From positions 1 through 28,442 of the forward strand of contig CALFIT010000061.1 in NCBI GenBank assembly GCA_937877465.1: a stretch of 28,442 bases of DNA, given 5' to 3'. This document shows positions 1 to 6,436 of this stretch, piece after piece. A program made the position numbers and the translations under genes. Below the pieces are notes generated by a model that was not told the origin of the DNA, made no database searches, and saw only the letters and a list, made by a program, of their open reading frames with translations. Every line of letters starts with the position of its first letter. Position 1 is the stretch's first letter. The stretch is from an uncultured Bacteroidales bacterium (GTDB taxonomy: Bacteria > Bacteroidota > Bacteroidia > Bacteroidales > F082).

Positions 1-29
1 GCGAACTGGATGGAGTTGAAGAGCATATA

Positions 30-266
30 TCAGGCTTTAATCGAATCCAAATATAATGTATCAGGGCAAAGGTCGGCTCCGTTTGGCCATTGGATGCTGC
101 CTAAAAACACGCTGACTTCGCGGAAAAACATCTCGTCGGCAAGTGGCTCAAATATCCCCTTCCCTATGTAAGGCGACACGTCAAAGCGCTTTTTTTCGCC
201 ATTGGTGAACTCCAATAGCAAAATATGGTTGTTCTCTGCTTTTGCTGATACTACCCGGGGATTCAT
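30..266 (-). CDS. DUF2442 domain protein
   Basis: Small 78-residue protein that I recognise as a DUF2442-type protein: an N-terminal beta-rich stretch ending in a basic NGEKKRFD turn, then a DVSPYI segment, and a C-terminal segment with SIQWPNGADLCPDTLY, the usual ending of the family. It has no signal peptide or membrane segment, so it should be cytoplasmic. It is the second gene of a minus-strand pair, starting 6 bp after the DUF4160 gene, so the two are almost certainly co-transcribed. DUF2442 and DUF4160 genes are often found side by side in bacteria. The biochemical function is unknown; a toxin-antitoxin role is only a guess from the small size and pairing. Family call is from remembered sequence patterns. 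Confidence 0.85.
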   Translation of the reverse strand: MNPRVVSAKAENNHILLLEFTNGEKKRFDVSPYIGKGIFEPLADEMFFREVSVFLGSIQWPNGADLCPDTLYLDSIKA

Positions 267-272
267 TGTCGT

Positions 273-542
273 TTATTTTAGAGGTTCTATTTGGAAAACA
301 TTTGTACCATTCGAGGCCAAATCCCAGTTGGCCATCAGTTCATCTTTGTGGATTTCAATCCAAGCTTGAACCAGCTTGTATTTTCCTGCGGGCAACCCTC
401 CCTCGATGATTTCTCCTTCTGGGATTCTTACCACGGCTTCCTTATCCTGACATTTGACATGAACGTGCGGGAAATGGTGTTGCCTATTGTCATAATAATA
501 CATGGAGATGATCACTCCATAGAACATTGTCAATACTGCCAT
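273..542 (-). CDS. DUF4160 domain protein
   Basis: 89-residue protein with the DUF4160 pattern: an N-terminal FYGVIISMYYYD strand, then HHFPHVHVKCQD with three clustered histidines, an EGEIIEGGLP segment, and a C-terminal helix with WIEIHKDELMANW. The frame is open further upstream (to 641), but a perfect -7 box (minus strand, 561-568) lies inside that extension, and homologues begin just before the FYGV strand, so the ATG at 542 is preferred. It is the first gene of the pair with the DUF2442 gene. The His-rich strand is characteristic of the family. No function is established; it could be half of a small accessory or toxin-antitoxin module, which is inference only. Confidence 0.85.
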   Translation of the reverse strand: MAVLTMFYGVIISMYYYDNRQHHFPHVHVKCQDKEAVVRIPEGEIIEGGLPAGKYKLVQAWIEIHKDELMANWDLASNGTNVFQIEPLK

Positions 543-560
543 AGCGAGCTTTATTTTGTG

Positions 561-568
561 CAAAATTA
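561..568 (-). promoter_or_regulatory. Promoter -7 box for the DUF4160-DUF2442 pair
   Basis: Reads TAATTTTG on the minus strand, matching the Bacteroidota TAnnTTTG box, 18 nt before the chosen ATG at 542. I see no clear -33 TTG. It lies within the longer reading frame and therefore argues against the upstream start. Confidence 0.6.
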
Positions 569-612
569 GGTATTTTCTACGATACCATGGTAAACCTTTG
601 TAAATTATTTGA

Positions 613-756
613 TGTTTCAATGAAAGAAACCAGAAAATCACACTTCAAGACTTCATGCAAACCACCTTGATTACCAACTACTACTCGGCCCAAGGCGGCT
701 ATTCCGACGACATTCAAAATCAAGTGACAATGGAAGACTTGTTTAAAGATGTGTAA
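613..756 (+). pseudogene. Possible 3' remnant of an unidentified gene
   Basis: An open stretch of about 47 codons runs from just after a stop (610-612) to a TAA at 754-756; its only ATG is at 655. The translation has a protein-like ending (ITNYYSAQGGYSDD, then MEDLFKDV) but is too short to stand alone and I do not recognise the family. It may be the tail left after deletion of a gene, or a chance frame. The rest of 641-882 holds no other gene, only the hairpin at 815-858. Confidence 0.25.
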
Positions 757-814
757 TATTGGTTGTTATATAGATATTTGATACACAATGATTTATATGT
801 AATCACAAAATTTT

Positions 815-858
815 GAAAGTGAGGAAATCCACCGAAAAATCGAGATTTCCTCACTTTC
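815..858 (-). terminator. Strong hairpin downstream of gatD
   Basis: Perfect 15-bp inverted repeat: 815-829 pairs with 844-858 across a 14-nt loop. It begins 25 nt beyond the gatD stop codon in the direction of transcription. The sequence after the hairpin on the minus strand is AT-rich but lacks a clean T-run, so it is either a weak intrinsic terminator, an RNA-stabilising 3' hairpin, or a repeat element. Confidence 0.5.
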
Positions 859-882
859 GAGATTTCTGGCAAATGCCTCAAA

Positions 883-2271
883 TCACTTATGCACCCTCCT
901 AACGAAATCCTCCACCTCGGGCACGCCGCCTTGGTAGACCAAGTAGCCGTTGTAAGGCTCGCGCGGGGTGATTTCGCTGTTGACGGGGGTGAGCATGATG
1001 TTCTTCACCTCCTCGCGGTCGTGGGTTTGGCCCAAGGCCCAGCCGAGCTTGATGTAGGCGGTCTCGGCGAGCATGTTCTGCGCGGGGATGATGCCACGGT
1101 TCATCAGGTCGCGGCCGGTGTCGTAGACGAACATGTGGGCATAGCCCCAGATGGTCTGCACGGTCATGTATTGGTGGACGCCCTTCTCGGTGGCGCGTTC
1201 GATGGCATCGAACATGCCACGGTTGACGTGGCCCAAGCCGGTGCCGTCCCAAACGATGCCTTGATAGCCGTTGTCAACCAACGCATCGAGCACGTCGGGC
1301 TTCATGCCGGGATAGTAGTAAAGGATGGCCACGCGGTCGTCGAAGGTCGGGATAATCTTCACGTCGCGGTCGGCGCGGCGGTGGTTATAGACTTCCTTGA
1401 TCGGCACCACGCCGCGTTTGCGGTCAACGGTGGCCACAGGCGTGTCGCCGATGGTGCGGAAGGTGCTGCGATAGCTGGAGTGCATCTTGCGCACGCGGGT
1501 GCCACGGTGCAGGAAACCGTATTCGTCGGAAGTGGGACCGAACATGCAGACCATCACCTCGGCCACGTCGCCGTGACCGGCAGCGGTCATGGCGTGCATC
1601 AGGTTCAAGGCGGCGTCGGACGACGGACGGTCGGACGAGCGTTGCGAGCCGACGAGCACGACCGGCACAGGCAGGTTCTGGCACATGAAGGTGAGGGCGG
1701 CGGCGGTGTGGGCCAACGTGTCGGTGCCGTGACCAATGACGATGCCGTCGATGCCGTTCTGGATCTCCTCGCCAATCTTCTTGGCCAAGGCGATGTACTC
1801 TTTGGGCGACATGTTCTCGGAGAACACGGCAAACACCTTCTCGGTGTCCAAGTTGCAGATGTCGGCCAGCTCCGGCACTGAGCCATACAGCTCACCGGGC
1901 GAGAAGGCCGGAATGACGGCTCCCGTGCGGTAGTCCAAGCGCGAGGCGATGGTGCCGCCCGTGCCAAGCAGCTTCACATGCGGAAGTCCTTCAGTGTAAG
2001 GAAATTCCTTCTCCGGAATGTGGTAGTTGGCTTTCTTGTAGTCGGTCTCGACCATATTAGTGATGGTGCTGATATCGACGCCGATGTTGTAGCCCGTGTT
2101 GACTTTCATGACGATGTGTTGGTCGTCCTGGAAGGCGGCGCGAGGCAGGATCGTGCCTTTGAAGAGGCCACCCGTGGTCTGGCACTCGGCCTGACTCCAC
2201 ACGCGGCAGTTGTATTTCTTGAGCACCTCAAGGGCGGCTCCGTTGTAACCTTGGAAAAAATCTTCAGCCAT
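883..2271 (-). CDS. gatD: Glu-tRNA(Gln) amidotransferase subunit D (archaeal type)
   Basis: GatD is the glutaminase subunit of GatDE: it releases ammonia from glutamine (or asparagine) and passes it to GatE, which amidates Glu charged on tRNA(Gln). The 462 residues comprise the GatD N-terminal beta-barrel-like domain (about 1-95) and an L-asparaginase-like domain. Asparaginase catalytic motifs are all present: Thr107 in LGTGGTIAS, Thr183-Asp184 in GHGTDT, and Lys262 in RVRKMHSS. The N-terminal domain and length separate it from ordinary bacterial asparaginases of about 330 residues, and it lacks a signal peptide. The ATG at 2271 lies 8 bp after the gatE stop, so it is translated from the same mRNA. 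The combination with gatE makes the identification firm. GatDE is described as restricted to archaea, so its presence among clearly bacterial genes is the notable point. Confidence 0.95.
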   Translation of the reverse strand: MAEDFFQGYNGAALEVLKKYNCRVWSQAECQTTGGLFKGTILPRAAFQDDQHIVMKVNTGYNIGVDISTITNMVETDYKKANYHIPEKEFPYTEGLPHVKLLGTGGTIASRLDYRTGAVIPAFSPGELYGSVPELADICNLDTEKVFAVFSENMSPKEYIALAKKIGEEIQNGIDGIVIGHGTDTLAHTAAALTFMCQNLPVPVVLVGSQRSSDRPSSDAALNLMHAMTAAGHGDVAEVMVCMFGPTSDEYGFLHRGTRVRKMHSSYRSTFRTIGDTPVATVDRKRGVVPIKEVYNHRRADRDVKIIPTFDDRVAILYYYPGMKPDVLDALVDNGYQGIVWDGTGLGHVNRGMFDAIERATEKGVHQYMTVQTIWGYAHMFVYDTGRDLMNRGIIPAQNMLAETAYIKLGWALGQTHDREEVKNIMLTPVNSEITPREPYNGYLVYQGGVPEVEDFVRRVHK

Positions 2272-2279
2272 GTTGCAAA

Positions 2280-4226
2280 TTATTTGATGTTGTTAGCCAA
2301 TTCTTTCATTTCGATGTTGCCCATCGCTTCCTTCATCTGACCCATGATCCAGTTCTGGCGGTCGAGGTCGCTGCACTTCCTCTTCTTCGGCACGAAGCCG
2401 GCACAGAGGTTGTCGAGCTTGGTCAGCAGGTCGTCTTTGGCGAAGCGCTTGAAGCCCATCTTGTCCAACACTTGCTCCATGCCGAGCGATGCGTCGTCAA
2501 CCAAAGCAGGGGCCATGTTCCAAGCCAAGCGGTAGTCTAAGCCTTGCTCTTTCAGGAACGCGAACAGATTATATAAGGTGCTGTCGTTGAACTTCGATTG
2601 CGGGTTCTTGCCAAGCAAATGCTTCAGCCTCATGCCGACAAAGCGACCGACAGTGCGACCGTCCACGCCGAGTTTCTCGACGATTTCGGCCATGACGGGG
2701 AACCAGTTCCTTGAGAAGATGTAGGTGAAGCAGTCTTCTGGCACGTTCCATTCCTTGAGCTTGTAGTAACGCTCGATGATTTCGGAAGGCAGTTCGGCTT
2801 TCAGGGCCTTGATGAAGGCGGGGTCGAGCGGGATGGGGGCCGAGTCGGTGTCGGGATACATGCGGTCGGCGCCGGGCAGCACGCGCTCGAAGATGGTGAT
2901 GCCATTGCAGATGGCCTTGCGGGTCTCCTTCGGCACGCCGTCCCAAGCCATGAGGCAACGCTCTTCGATGGTCTCGATGGCGGTGGGCATGTCGTTTTGC
3001 GGACCCCACACGAGGATGAGGGCGTCCTCGTCTGTGGCATGGATGCGCTTGCGCAGCTTGTGCCACTGCGAGTCGGAAAGGACGGGTTCGAGCATCTCGT
3101 CGTGGAGCATGTTGGGACGCTCAAGGCAGGCGATGACCTTCAGGCGGTCGGCGATTTCGTCGGCGAACATCTTGCCGGGTTGGGTGAAGTGCGACAGCAC
3201 GCCACGGAACTTGGGCAGCTTGACGAGCTTCAGTGCGCCGCCCTTGGCCTTGTTGTCCAAGATGGGCATGTAGTCGGTCGGGAAATGCACGTCGATGGCT
3301 TCCACCTTCCAGCCTTCCTTTTCGACTTCGCGGTTGAGGCGTTCTTGCAGCAGCACGAGCGACCACTGGCGGAAGCACTCGTTGTGCGACAGTTCGGGGA
3401 TCCACTTGGCGTGTTGCACGCCTTTCAGCTCGATGCGGGTGCCCCCCGTGCAGCTCACGTTGACGTCTTGGCGGCCTGCGCCCATGCCAGTGCGCACAAG
3501 GCCCGTCGAGCGACCGAGGAAGCGGATGTATTCGCAGGTCTCCTTCAGCTCGTCGGGGTTCTTGCAGTCGGGATAGGTGACGGTCTCGATCAACGGCACG
3601 CCGAGGCGGTCGGTCTGGTAGATGCGGCGGTGGCCAATGTCGCTGATTTCGCGGCAGGCGTCCTCCTCGATGCTCAGCTGGATGAGGCGGATGTCCTTCT
3701 TGGGCAGCTTCAGCAGGCCTTCCACGCCCACGATGGCGGTGCGTTGGAAGCCCGTCGGGATGGAGCCGTCAAGGTATTGCTTGCGAGTGATGTGCACCTC
3801 GCCCACGATGTTCAGGTTGGAACGCAGGGCGATGACGATGGCGTTGTGCAAGGCCTCGCGGTTGATGGGGAACGGCGGGGTGTCGTCGACGTCGTAGGTG
3901 CAGGCGGTGCCGTTCTTGATGCGGTAGACGATTTCCTTCTTCGTCTTGAACTCCATCAAGGCCGTGCCGTCGTATTCGCCTAGTTCCGAAAGGGTCGGGC
4001 GCATGTGGCGGATGAGTTCGGCGTCGTAGTCCTCAAACTTGTTGAATTGTCCGGCGGGACAGTGGCAAAACAGCTTCTCTTTGGTCTTGATTTGCTGGTG
4101 TACTTCGAGTCCCGACATGAAGCCTATGCGGTCATAGTCTTCTTGGGTGGCTTTCTTGCGCTCGACATAGCCAGCCTGTTGCTTGGTCAGCTCGTAGTTG
4201 GCGCGTGGGTCAAAGTTGGTGCTCAT
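2280..4226 (-). CDS. gatE: Glu-tRNA(Gln) amidotransferase subunit E (archaeal type)
   Basis: GatE binds the misacylated Glu-tRNA(Gln), activates its glutamate with ATP and amidates it using ammonia from GatD. This 648-residue protein has the GatB/GatE cradle start (GLEVHQQ at 39-45, followed by KLFCHCP at 51-57), the long middle insertion characteristic of GatE (related to the AspRS GAD domain, roughly 285-420) which bacterial GatB lacks, the VLPGADRMYPDTD motif, and a helical YqeY-like tail for tRNA binding (about 480-648). That insertion and the length distinguish it from GatB (about 480 residues). About 35 residues precede the GLEVHQQ region, more than I expect for archaeal GatE. First gene of a two-gene operon with gatD. 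Both subunits look intact, so the organism can probably make Gln-tRNA(Gln) indirectly; whether it also has GlnRS or GatCAB cannot be seen here. Confidence 0.95.
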   Translation of the reverse strand: MSTNFDPRANYELTKQQAGYVERKKATQEDYDRIGFMSGLEVHQQIKTKEKLFCHCPAGQFNKFEDYDAELIRHMRPTLSELGEYDGTALMEFKTKKEIVYRIKNGTACTYDVDDTPPFPINREALHNAIVIALRSNLNIVGEVHITRKQYLDGSIPTGFQRTAIVGVEGLLKLPKKDIRLIQLSIEEDACREISDIGHRRIYQTDRLGVPLIETVTYPDCKNPDELKETCEYIRFLGRSTGLVRTGMGAGRQDVNVSCTGGTRIELKGVQHAKWIPELSHNECFRQWSLVLLQERLNREVEKEGWKVEAIDVHFPTDYMPILDNKAKGGALKLVKLPKFRGVLSHFTQPGKMFADEIADRLKVIACLERPNMLHDEMLEPVLSDSQWHKLRKRIHATDEDALILVWGPQNDMPTAIETIEERCLMAWDGVPKETRKAICNGITIFERVLPGADRMYPDTDSAPIPLDPAFIKALKAELPSEIIERYYKLKEWNVPEDCFTYIFSRNWFPVMAEIVEKLGVDGRTVGRFVGMRLKHLLGKNPQSKFNDSTLYNLFAFLKEQGLDYRLAWNMAPALVDDASLGMEQVLDKMGFKRFAKDDLLTKLDNLCAGFVPKKRKCSDLDRQNWIMGQMKEAMGNIEMKELANNIK

Positions 4227-4230
4227 ATTT

Positions 4231-4291
4231 CGTTAATTTCAAATTTCAAGATTTCAAGATTTCAAATTTAAAGATTTAAAATTCAAATATT
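4231..4291. repeat. Low-complexity TTTCAA/TTTAAA tract
   Basis: AT-rich tract upstream of gatE made of degenerate, overlapping copies of an ATTTCAAG-like unit (for example twice in 4240-4256). It includes a TAAATTTG box on the minus strand at 4263-4270 that could serve gatE, but in such biased sequence the match may be chance. Confidence 0.4.
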
Positions 4292-4303
4292 TAAGGTTCT
4301 GGA

Positions 4304-4360
4304 GGATTTGCAATCCGCCGGACTTGAATTGGGGATTTGCAATCCCCTCGTCAAAACGAG
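4304..4360. repeat. REP-like cluster of short palindromes
   Basis: Three inverted repeats in tandem: ggatttgcaatcc at 4304-4316, the longer related ggggatttgcaatcccc at 4331-4347 (7-bp arms, 3-nt loop), and ctcgtcaaaacgag at 4347-4360 (5-bp arms). The first two share the GGATTTGCAATCC core. The cluster fills the gap between the divergent gatE and restriction genes. Resembles repetitive extragenic palindromes; genome-wide copy number cannot be judged from here. Confidence 0.55.
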
Positions 4361-4413
4361 CCGCTAAAATAGGAAATATTTGGATTGGTTAGCTCATTTA
4401 AGCAAGAAAAAAC

Positions 4414-4421
4414 TATTTTTG
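4414..4421 (+). promoter_or_regulatory. Promoter -7 box for the restriction-modification genes
   Basis: TATTTTTG matches TAnnTTTG exactly and lies 18 nt before the ATG at 4440. No good -33 element is visible at the expected distance. Since the box falls inside the longer TTG-initiated frame (from 4380), it supports the 4440 start. Confidence 0.6.
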
Positions 4422-4439
4422 CAGAAATTTTCATTCGCT

Positions 4440-5300
4440 ATGAAGGTCTATAATGAGATAGATATTGTATTGGCCATCTACAGAGGTTTCATCTCCAAAC
4501 GCATGGCCGACGGGATTCCTGTTTGGATTCGGCCCAACGCCACTGTCGGCACGGTGCAAGACGATCCCTTTGACTGTTGGGTTGAAGAAGAGGTGAAACG
4601 GGTGTTGCCTTCGACATTCGAGGTGTTTCATTCAGGCAAGCTCACCACTCCCGACATTATCGTACGCGACAAGCAGAGCGGCCTGATTGTAGGTCTGGAA
4701 ATCAAGAAACTGATCCAGCAGAAAAACGGAAAAGATCCAAGAGGGATGACCATCGATTACAACAGCTGCCTGCCCTGCGGAAAAGCTATGGTTAAAGTCG
4801 GCGGCGACACCGTGATTGTCCCTTGTTATTATCTTTTTGCCTTGATGTCGCCCGACAACCATGTGATGCAGACCATGATATTGCTTGACGGCGATTTCAT
4901 CAATTACGACTTCGAGTTGCATAAAGAAGCCAAATATTCCAACACCACGGAATACGAGCATGGACCCTATGGCGAAGGCTCGGTTCGCCACCGTAAAATG
5001 TACACTTATCCCAACCCTCTCAACACACAGATAGAGACTTTCCATCTACGGCAGATACTCATCGTCAAGAAAAACGCCCTTGAAGGTAGAAAAGAAGCCT
5101 CCAAAGCCCATGAGCAAATTGTCAGGACAGATAAGTTCGGCAATGATTTCTATTATTTGTTGATTGATGAAACGCGACGCAAAGCCTTTGGCAACGAGCT
5201 GACTACCCTTACGGGCATCTTTGATGCCTGCAAGCAACGCAAACCCAAGGAGCGCGTGGCCTACATTCCCGAAATTCCCAAACTGAAAACCGCAGAATGA
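4440..5300 (+). CDS. Type II restriction endonuclease (PD-(D/E)XK fold), specificity unknown
   Basis: 286-residue protein that by position and motif is the nuclease partner of the adjacent cytosine methyltransferase. A PD-(D/E)XK active site is visible: Asp72 in TTPDIIV, then Glu87-Ile-Lys89 in GLEIKK, on successive predicted beta strands as in type II endonucleases; an acidic helix (EEEVK, about 49-53) precedes it. A CLPCG motif with two cysteines follows at about 110-114. It would cut unmethylated DNA at the site protected by the methyltransferase. The stop overlaps the methyltransferase start by 4 nt (ATGA), indicating translational coupling. The start at 4440 is chosen because the promoter lies downstream of the alternative TTG at 4380. 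I do not recognise the isoschizomer group. Base composition looks less GC-rich than neighbouring genes, consistent with recent acquisition. Confidence 0.8.
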   Translation: MKVYNEIDIVLAIYRGFISKRMADGIPVWIRPNATVGTVQDDPFDCWVEEEVKRVLPSTFEVFHSGKLTTPDIIVRDKQSGLIVGLEIKKLIQQKNGKDPRGMTIDYNSCLPCGKAMVKVGGDTVIVPCYYLFALMSPDNHVMQTMILLDGDFINYDFELHKEAKYSNTTEYEHGPYGEGSVRHRKMYTYPNPLNTQIETFHLRQILIVKKNALEGRKEASKAHEQIVRTDKFGNDFYYLLIDETRRKAFGNELTTLTGIFDACKQRKPKERVAYIPEIPKLKTAE

Positions 5301-6436
5301 TGTTCGACATTAGGCAGGAGAAATGCAACGGATACACCTATCTCGGTCTCTTTTCGGGGGCTGGAGGCCTTGACCTCGGCTTCGAAAAGGCTGGATTCAT
5401 TCACACCGAGTCGAGCGACATATTGGACTATGCCGTAGAAACCATGCGTTTGAACCGTCCTGAATGGAACGTGCTGAATTGTGATGTGCGCGACTATACC
5501 CCCGATTTCAGGGAAGGCTTGGACGTGCTTTTGGCAGGATTCCCTTGCCAAGGTTTTTCCTTGGGAGGCAATCGGGACGAAAACGACGAGCGAAACCTAC
5601 TGTACAAACAGGTGGTACGTATCGCCGACCTCTTGAAACCACGTGTCGTAGTGATGGAAAACGTGCTTAACCTGCGGACGATGCTCCACCCTGTGACGCG
5701 CAAGCCTTTCGCAATCCAAATTGCCGAAGAAATGGCAGGAATAGGCTATACGACAAGATTCCAGTTTTTCCGCGTGTCGCAATTCGGCGTACCGCAGACG
5801 CGACGTAGGTTCATCTTCATCGCTTATCGCGACGACTCGCTTTCGCACTTTGCCTTCCCGCAACCCCGAAGAGAAACTGGCATACGAGACTTCATTTATG
5901 ACCTGGGCCAAGACCTTTCCATCAAACTGCCTAACCATGACCCGAAATGGGGATTTGACAGCTATGTGCATACCGAAACCCACGAGCCTTTCAACATCTA
6001 CGAGCCCGCCATTCCTGTCCGTTTTAGCCGCACCGCATCGGAAGGGACTCCCATCCGCTCGTTTGACGCACCGTTTCCGGCTATTGACACCGCCACGGTC
6101 TGGGGATGGGCGCAAGGGAATGTCAAGGCCACAAGGATAGACAAGAAACGCGATGATGCCATGTTTGTCCGCAACCCCGAATCCACCGCAAGGCTGTGGC
6201 GTGTCAGCGCGAGCCGACTGCGCCCTTTCACCGCACGCGAGTATGCCCGCCTGCAAACATTTCCCGACGATTGGGTGTTTTATGGCAACAACAAACGGGA
6301 AATACATCTCCAGATCGGGAATGCCGTTCCCGTGGTTTTTGCAAAGAAAATCGCCATGAGTGTAAGCAACGCATTGGAGATTCTTGACGGCAAAAAGGAA
6401 CATCAAAACGCGTCTATGGAATTGGCCTTATTCTAA
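5297..6436 (+). CDS. DNA (cytosine-5-)-methyltransferase of a type II R-M system
   Basis: 379-residue C5-cytosine methyltransferase with the conserved motifs in order: I (LGLFSGAGGLDLGF, about 16-29), IV with catalytic Cys84 in GFPCQGFS, VI ENV at 121-123, VIII QTRRR at 167-171, the target-recognition region between about 190 and 300, IX (RPFTAREYARLQTFP, about 309-323) and X (QIGNAVPV, 339-346). It transfers a methyl group from S-adenosylmethionine to C5 of a cytosine in the site cut by the upstream endonuclease. Two start codons are adjacent (5297 and 5300); the first overlaps the endonuclease stop. No separate promoter or C-protein gene is visible, so both genes probably depend on the 4414 promoter. 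The stop overlaps the convergent ABC transporter stop by 4 bp, leaving no room for a terminator. Confidence 0.95.
   Translation: MMFDIRQEKCNGYTYLGLFSGAGGLDLGFEKAGFIHTESSDILDYAVETMRLNRPEWNVLNCDVRDYTPDFREGLDVLLAGFPCQGFSLGGNRDENDERNLLYKQVVRIADLLKPRVVVMENVLNLRTMLHPVTRKPFAIQIAEEMAGIGYTTRFQFFRVSQFGVPQTRRRFIFIAYRDDSLSHFAFPQPRRETGIRDFIYDLGQDLSIKLPNHDPKWGFDSYVHTETHEPFNIYEPAIPVRFSRTASEGTPIRSFDAPFPAIDTATVWGWAQGNVKATRIDKKRDDAMFVRNPESTARLWRVSASRLRPFTAREYARLQTFPDDWVFYGNNKREIHLQIGNAVPVVFAKKIAMSVSNALEILDGKKEHQNASMELALF

Noticed and set aside
1..168. Open plus-strand frame entering from the left edge
   Set aside because: It lies opposite the DUF2442 gene, has no identifiable domain and its upstream part is outside the window; not enough to call a gene.
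889..1881. A 330-codon plus-strand frame opposite gatD
   Set aside because: Low-complexity Ala/Val/His-rich translation, no motifs; the opposite strand carries a complete GatD.
2997..3983. A 328-codon plus-strand frame opposite gatE
   Set aside because: Same mirror-frame effect; gatE on the minus strand is unambiguous.
4380..4439. Upstream TTG start for the restriction endonuclease
   Set aside because: The extension contains the -7 promoter box, so it would not be transcribed in full.
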